Assembly: GCA_021018815.1 (NCBI GenBank) | Contig: JAITYX010000041.1 | Location: 3,720,001-3,784,000, forward strand | DNA: 64,000 bases | Direction: 5' to 3' | Source: Talinum fruticosum | Taxonomy: Eukaryota > Streptophyta > Magnoliopsida > Caryophyllales > Talinaceae | Shown here: piece by piece, positions 59,013 to 64,000 of the stretch | How positions within the stretch are numbered: the stretch's first letter is position 1 | Layout of the letters: each line of letters opens with the position of its first letter | Notes under the pieces: model-generated | Database searches by the model: none | What the model saw: only the letters and a program-made list of their open reading frames with translations | What the model was told of the DNA's origin: nothing | Position numbers and translations under genes: made by a program

Positions 59013-60716
59013 TTAGCATCATCCATCAAGTCAGCATTAAGAAGGTCACCAACATCGCTACCTTTAAAGGGAATCACCCATCAAAGGTAGTCAACTCTCT
59101 AACATTCGAGAAAAGTTAAACGCAAGCAGCCAAGAAGAACATGGGGGTTCATGACCGAAAGGATCATACGATTGCAAAAATATATAGGATGAGACACAAA
59201 TTGTCTACCACATAATCAAAGGAGCTACTAGCATACAGACTAACAAGCTCAAAATTAGAATGAGGCACATAACCTCATTGAACTTCAGATTCCAAGCAAG
59301 ACAGATTTATCCATCCCTATTCCATCAAAAATGGGTAGCCATCGAATTTTAGACCCAACAACGATCAAGGTTCAAACACTTCTGATGAGCTTTAAACCCA
59401 ACAATGGTCAAGGTTTTGGAATTCCCATCGAGCTTCAGTCCCAATAGTGGTCAAGGTTTAGACACCCTGTTGAGCTTCGGACTGAATAGCAGGCAAGGTT
59501 CGAACACCCCCGTCAAGCTTCAGACCTAACAACAGTCAAGGTACGGACACCCTCATCAAGCTTCAGGCCCAACAACAGCCAAGGTTCAGATATATCAGTC
59601 GAGCTTCTGACCTAACAACGTTTAAGGTTCAGACATCAAGCCAAGACTTTAGGACTACCCCATGGCTAAGTCAAGGAAGTACATTCGAAACATGATGTGG
59701 TTACAAATCATTTTTAGGTAACATTTGAATATATTAATATTCGATCTGTCAACTAAAAAAATTGTTAATACGAAACATTTTAGCTAAGCTTCACACCAAG
59801 AAACAATCAACTTTAAGCCCCTCATCCGAGCTTCAGGACATTGAACAAGCCGAGCTTAGGATACTCCGCTAAACTTCATATCCAAGAGTGGTTAAGTTCA
59901 GGCACCCCGCTGGACTTTAGACTTTATTACCCGAGTCAAGTTCAAGCTCCCTGCCAAGCTTCAAACTAAGTATGTGGTCAAGTGTAGGCACACCAATCTA
60001 AGCTTCAGGACTTTAATTAGCCAAATTTAGGAATGAGCTAGTTAAACTTCAGAATCCATTAACTAATTCCAGACACATCAATTTCACAAATGCAAGTGGC
60101 ATCCAAAGTGACGCCAACTAAACAGGTACGTACACTTTAGTGTCTACTTTGACCTTTGTCTTTAAGACTACGTTAAAGTGGGGCCTAACTGTAGACATAT
60201 AAAAAGTATCATCCCTTTTTATTTTATTTGTTTTTTGGTCCAGTGATGAAATCCCATTTCGTTTGTGAACTCAGATCATGATTGGATTGAAATAACCGTA
60301 ACGGAAGTCGATAAACAATGAAAAACCCCATTAGCACCACAAAATCAATCTTTTTCTACTTGAGCTGGCCCATAAAGCTTTTTCTTCGACTGAACCAAGC
60401 CCGGTCCAGACTCCCAACCAGGAATCCAAACCCACATAGGCTAGAAACTGGGCTCAACTCCTAGCCCAAGCATATTTCTTCTGTTTGGTCCGAAGCTTTG
60501 CGAGTGAGATGTACTCTTTATTTTTCTAATTCTTTACCTTTTGAAACAACATCCCGAGACTTCTAATAAAAGTAATTTTGAAAATAAAATAATTTTCTAA
60601 AAATATCTCTTTCAAAAGCCTTATCGTTTGCTTGATAAATACACCTCGTGTAAAGTCGACATTCGTGGGTAAACTAGATCTGTTTCCCTATGGGAACGGG
60701 TCGTGGATCCTACAAA
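59013..60716. repeat. Repeat-rich segment, possible gypsy-like LTR remains
   Basis: No protein recognised. Includes the 42-bp array, more decayed AAGCTTCA/GAGCTTCAG repeats to about 60070, and a promoter- or LTR-like stretch beginning near TGTAGACATATAAAAAGT at 60192. Confidence 0.4.
59351..59643. repeat. Tandem repeat, about seven 42-43-bp units
   Basis: Each unit follows the pattern CCCAACAACGGTCAAGG, TTCAGACACCC, TCGAGCTTCAGA with moderate divergence. Confidence 0.9.
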
Positions 60717-61378
60717 TGTATGATTAGATTGAGTGTGTGATCTCTTGCTTTTCTTCTTGTCTTGAGCTTTGGACATTTATACTTTTGTTCTTTATTTACA
60801 AGATTGTTGCATCTTCAAAGTGTTACCGTTATGATTGATCTTCATTGTCTAACTTGGTAACCAGGTCTTTATCCGAATTTACCTTTCTTTCTAAAAATTG
60901 ATATTTTCCTATTTGATCTTCTTTCGAAATTTTCATCTATCATGAATTCATAACCATCCTTAACACCCTTCAAACAATTTTGATTTCTTGTGGTGGCCAC
61001 TTATACTGCTTGCAACCTTAAATGGTTTAATCTAAGAAGATCCTTTCCAAAAATAAAGCACAATAATATATGGAAAAAGAATCAGATTATCCAGAATAAA
61101 TCTTGCAATTATGATAAGAATGAATATAAGATTTCCAGAAATAAGACTTGCCAAAATATTTCCTTAAAATACGGAATATAATTGAACCAAATAAGGAAAC
61201 ATAATCTTATTTAAAAGTAACTGGAATAAGGTAAAGATAATATGATCGGTTAGATTATTAACGTTATTACTAGATTTTGAATGCATGCCCTGAGATCAAA
61301 ATTCAGTTTCTAAAAACTTGTCAGATAAAACAACTAAGCATGTGAGTTTGAATGGTCAGATATGGTATCTGACTAACA
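60717..61378 (-). repeat. 3' LTR of the minus-strand copia element
   Basis: Begins TGTTAGTCAGATACC directly after the purine tract. AATAAA occurs near 60795. The end TACA at about 60717-60719 is the best candidate but cannot be checked without the other LTR. Confidence 0.6.
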
Positions 61379-61390
61379 ATCTCCCCTTTT

Positions 61391-62289
61391 AACGAAATGC
61401 ATAAGTTTAGCAATAAATCACTAAGAGTGTAAGAGCTCTCCTTAAATACGATGCTAACTCTCCCTAAACATGATACTAGTAAAAAATTCAACAAACAAGT
61501 AAAACATGATAATCAAGGGGATTCACACTTAGGAAAATTTCAACAATTGAGTTGGTCAAATTCCAATATGACTCTCAAAATTAATTCTCCTGCATGTTCG
61601 GATAATCATTCAAATAGAAAAACAGACATTGTACCAATACACAGCCAACCATATACAAACCAAAGTATTTCTCCCCTTGCCTTTCGGCAAAAATAGAGGC
61701 TTACAAAATGTGGGGCCAAATCGTTTCTAAAAAACCAAATCAAATAGAAATTATTTAAGATAAGAGGAGGGATAGGGATCAACGAATTCATATTGGGGGG
61801 TGGGGGTAAGCTGAGAGCTTGATTCGTCCTTTTTGTTCTCCTTCCACAACTCTTGAAGCTTTTAGGCGAGCATTTGGTTGTCTTCCCCGTTGATGAAGAT
61901 TTTGAGAGAGAGAAACTAGGAGAGAGAGAAGGATTCTGATCTTATATCAAAGCAGAAACTAGAAAAAGGAAAGAGAAGGAGAGAGAGAAAAGATAACATA
62001 TCATATAGAAGAGAAAGAGAGAGAGAAGATTTTAAAATTCAAAATTCAAAAAATTTCAAATCTTTGCAAATCTTTGAAAATGGTAAATTTCCATCAATTG
62101 GATATTCACCTTCTCAAAGTAGTCCAAATTAATGTTTCCAATTTAACAAGTCATACCGTTGGAATATAGGATTCTAGATACATGGAGTTGGGTTAGACAG
62201 ACTTATCTATGGTCTCGCTACGGAGTTAGAGTTTCCTTATTTTGCTGAAACACTAAAAAAAATGATTAGTAGTTAGAGAGGGTCTCCCC
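61391..62289 (-). other. Non-coding 3' internal region of the minus-strand copia element
   Basis: Lies between the RNase H stop and the purine tract. GA-rich at 61900-62030. No coding signal recognised; such a gap is usual in Sireviruses. Confidence 0.5.
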
Positions 62290-64000
62290 TCAATTTTTTG
62301 AATCAAGCATACGAAGTTCTCTTCTAATAAAGAACAATTGATCTTGACTTAATGGTTTAGTAAAGATATCAGCTAATTGGTACTTGGTAGGAATAAAATC
62401 AAGAATAATGTCGCCTTTTCAGCATGATCTCTAATAAAATAGTGTCTTACTGCAATATGCTTGGTCTTGGAGTGCTCCACTGGATTTTTAGTGATGTTAA
62501 TAGCACTTTGATTATCACATTTTATTGGAACTTTTCTGAAATCTATCCCAAGATCTCTCTTTTGTTGTATGATACATAAAATCTGAGCACAACATGCTCC
62601 AATGGCAATGTATTCTGCCTTAGTTGTTGATAATGCTACTGAAGTTTGTTTCTTTGCATGCCAAGAAATCAAAGATTGGCCAAGGAATTGACATGCACCA
62701 GAAGTGCTCTTTCTATCCACCTTGTAACTAGCATAATCCGCGTCACCGTACCCAGTTAGATTAAAATCTGAGTCCTTAAGGTACTAGTATCCGAAAGTTA
62801 GAGTACCTGCTAAGTATATAAAAATTCTTTTTACATCAATTAGGTGAGACTCGTTAGGACAAGATTGAAATTTGGCACATAAATAGACACTAAACATTAT
62901 GCCTGGTCAACTATTGTTAGATATAGAAGTGAACCAATCATACCTCTATAAATCTTTTCATTTACAGGCTTACCTTTAGAATCCGAGCCTAATTTAGTAT
63001 TTGTAGCCATTGCAGTTGCTACATGCTTAACATGATCAAGCTTATATTCCTTAAGTAGCTCTTTGACATACTTTCCTTAATTGACAAAGATGCTATCTTT
63101 GCATTATTTGATTTGAAGTCCAAGAAAAAGCTCAACTCATCGATTATGCTTATTTCAAACTCTTTGCTCATTAAATCACGGAATTCTTTACACAAACTTT
63201 CGTTAGTAGCACCGAATAAAATGTCATCAACATATATTTGTACTATAAGAAAATCCTTACCTTTGGATTTAGTGAAAATAATTTTATCAATTAGTCCCCT
63301 TTTAAAATCATTTTCTAATAAAAACTCAATATTTCATACCAAGCTCTAAGGGCTTGTTTAAGACCACATACTGTTTTTTAAAGTTTGAACACATGATTTA
63401 GAAAATTTGGGTTTTCAAACCCTAGGGGCTATTCGACATAAACCTCTTCATTCATATAACCATTAAGAAATGCACATTTAACATCCATTTGGTATAATTT
63501 CATGCCCATGTATGATGCAAAAGCAAGTAATATGTGAATTTCCTCTAATATGGCAACGGATGCAAAGATCTCTTCAAAGTCAGTGACTTCCTCCTGGTTA
63601 TAGGCTTTGGCCACTAGTATAGCCTTGTTTCTAACTGCGTTCCTGGTGTTATCTAACTTGTTCCTAAAAATTCATTTTGTACCTATGACAGGATGTCTTT
63701 TGGGTCTAGAGGTTAGAGTCCATACTTAATTTCTTTCAAACTGCGCTTGTTCATCTTGCATGGCTTTGATCCAATTTCGGTCTTCTAATGCATCCTCATG
63801 ATTCTTAGGTTCTATATGAGATATGAAATAAAAGAATGCACAAAAATTTCTAAGTTCTTACCGAGTTTGTATACCTGAGTTATGTCTGTCAATAGGTTGT
63901 CTCTCGGATGGTATGATTTGAACCTTAGTCCTCTTCCAAATGCTTGATGAACGTCAAGATTAAGATTTAAGTTGAAATCCTCATTAGGTGGCTCGGATAA
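62290..64000 (-). pseudogene. Copia reverse transcriptase and RNase H, partial and frameshifted
   Basis: Reverse transcriptase: YNQEEVTDFEEIFASVA and LYQMDVKCAFLNGYMNEEV (63429-63614), catalytic YVDD intact at about 63226, FEISMMGELSFFLGLQIK, YRGMIGSLLYLT. RNase H: DRKSTSGACQFLGQSL, SVALSTTKAEYIAIGACCAQ, KCDNQSAINITKNPVEHSK, ending ADIFTKPLSQDQ near 62350 and TGA at 62290-62292. Several shifts and stops separate these blocks. The wording is typical of Sirevirus-type copia elements. Confidence 0.87.

Larger units (their letters stand above)
60717..64000 (-). mobile_element. Copia retrotransposon (Sirevirus-like), 3' half, truncated by the window
   Basis: Read on the minus strand from the window edge: reverse transcriptase, RNase H, stop, about 0.9 kb of non-coding DNA, purine tract AAAAGGGGAGAT (61379-61390), then a 3' LTR of about 660 bp. 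The rest, including the 5' LTR, lies beyond 64000. Confidence 0.85.

Overview
The window is nuclear DNA from a flowering plant, very probably a eudicot. It is AT-rich, it carries one intron-rich gene whose protein closely resembles a plant-specific synaptotagmin-like family, and almost everything else is plant transposon debris: Ty1-copia, Ty3-gypsy-like LTRs, an L1-type LINE, CACTA and hAT elements, and foldback or MITE-like repeats. No bacterial, organellar or viral gene set is present. The species cannot be named from the sequence.

The single recognisable host gene is on the minus strand, from a start codon at 46457 to a stop at 14153. Fourteen exons with GT-AG borders, all in phase 0, give about 807 codons: an N-terminal membrane hairpin, an SMP lipid-binding domain, three C2 domains and a C-terminal coiled coil. 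This is the layout of Arabidopsis NTMC2T3/SYTF (At3g18370). Coding sequence fills only about 7.5 percent of the 32.3-kb span. Introns 5 (11.4 kb) and 6 (12.3 kb) are packed with mobile DNA and leave the 126-bp exon 6 isolated between them. Exon 11 is one base short of frame at 16561, which as written truncates the protein in the second C2 domain. This is either an assembly error in a C run, a real lesion, or something bypassed by an upstream GT donor that keeps frame.

Layout. 1-14152 (downstream of the gene): AT-rich DNA, a hAT-like end (to 2211), a decayed L1 LINE with RNase H (2212-4994), a 365-bp duplication, and a putative TIR element carrying a 157-170-bp minisatellite (about 9466-12030). 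14153-19117: exons 14 to 7, compact. 19118-31432 (intron 6): two related gag-protease-only copia elements with LTRs, PBS and target duplications (19722-22182, 23110-27218), the second with a 1.3-kb foldback element inside its 3' LTR, then a gypsy-like LTR, an 859-bp duplication and a triple 190-bp repeat. 31559-42970 (intron 5): a MITE-like copy, a CACTA remnant with a TNP2 transposase pseudogene and a large hairpin, and a copia derivative with gag-protease fused to RNase H plus an LTR. 42971-46457: exons 5 to 1. 46458-50191: upstream region with long microsatellites and a duplicated AT-rich module. 50192-55778: a complete but broken hAT element with TIRs and a near-perfect target duplication. 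56060-59012: a copia gag-protease-integrase remnant. 59013-60716: 42-bp repeats. 60717-64000: a minus-strand copia element (3' LTR, RNase H, reverse transcriptase) that continues beyond the window.

No new defence or metabolic system was found. The points worth following are how this gene tolerates giant transposon-filled introns, with every orientable intronic element antisense to it, the exon 11 frame problem, and several long hairpins that could feed small-RNA production.
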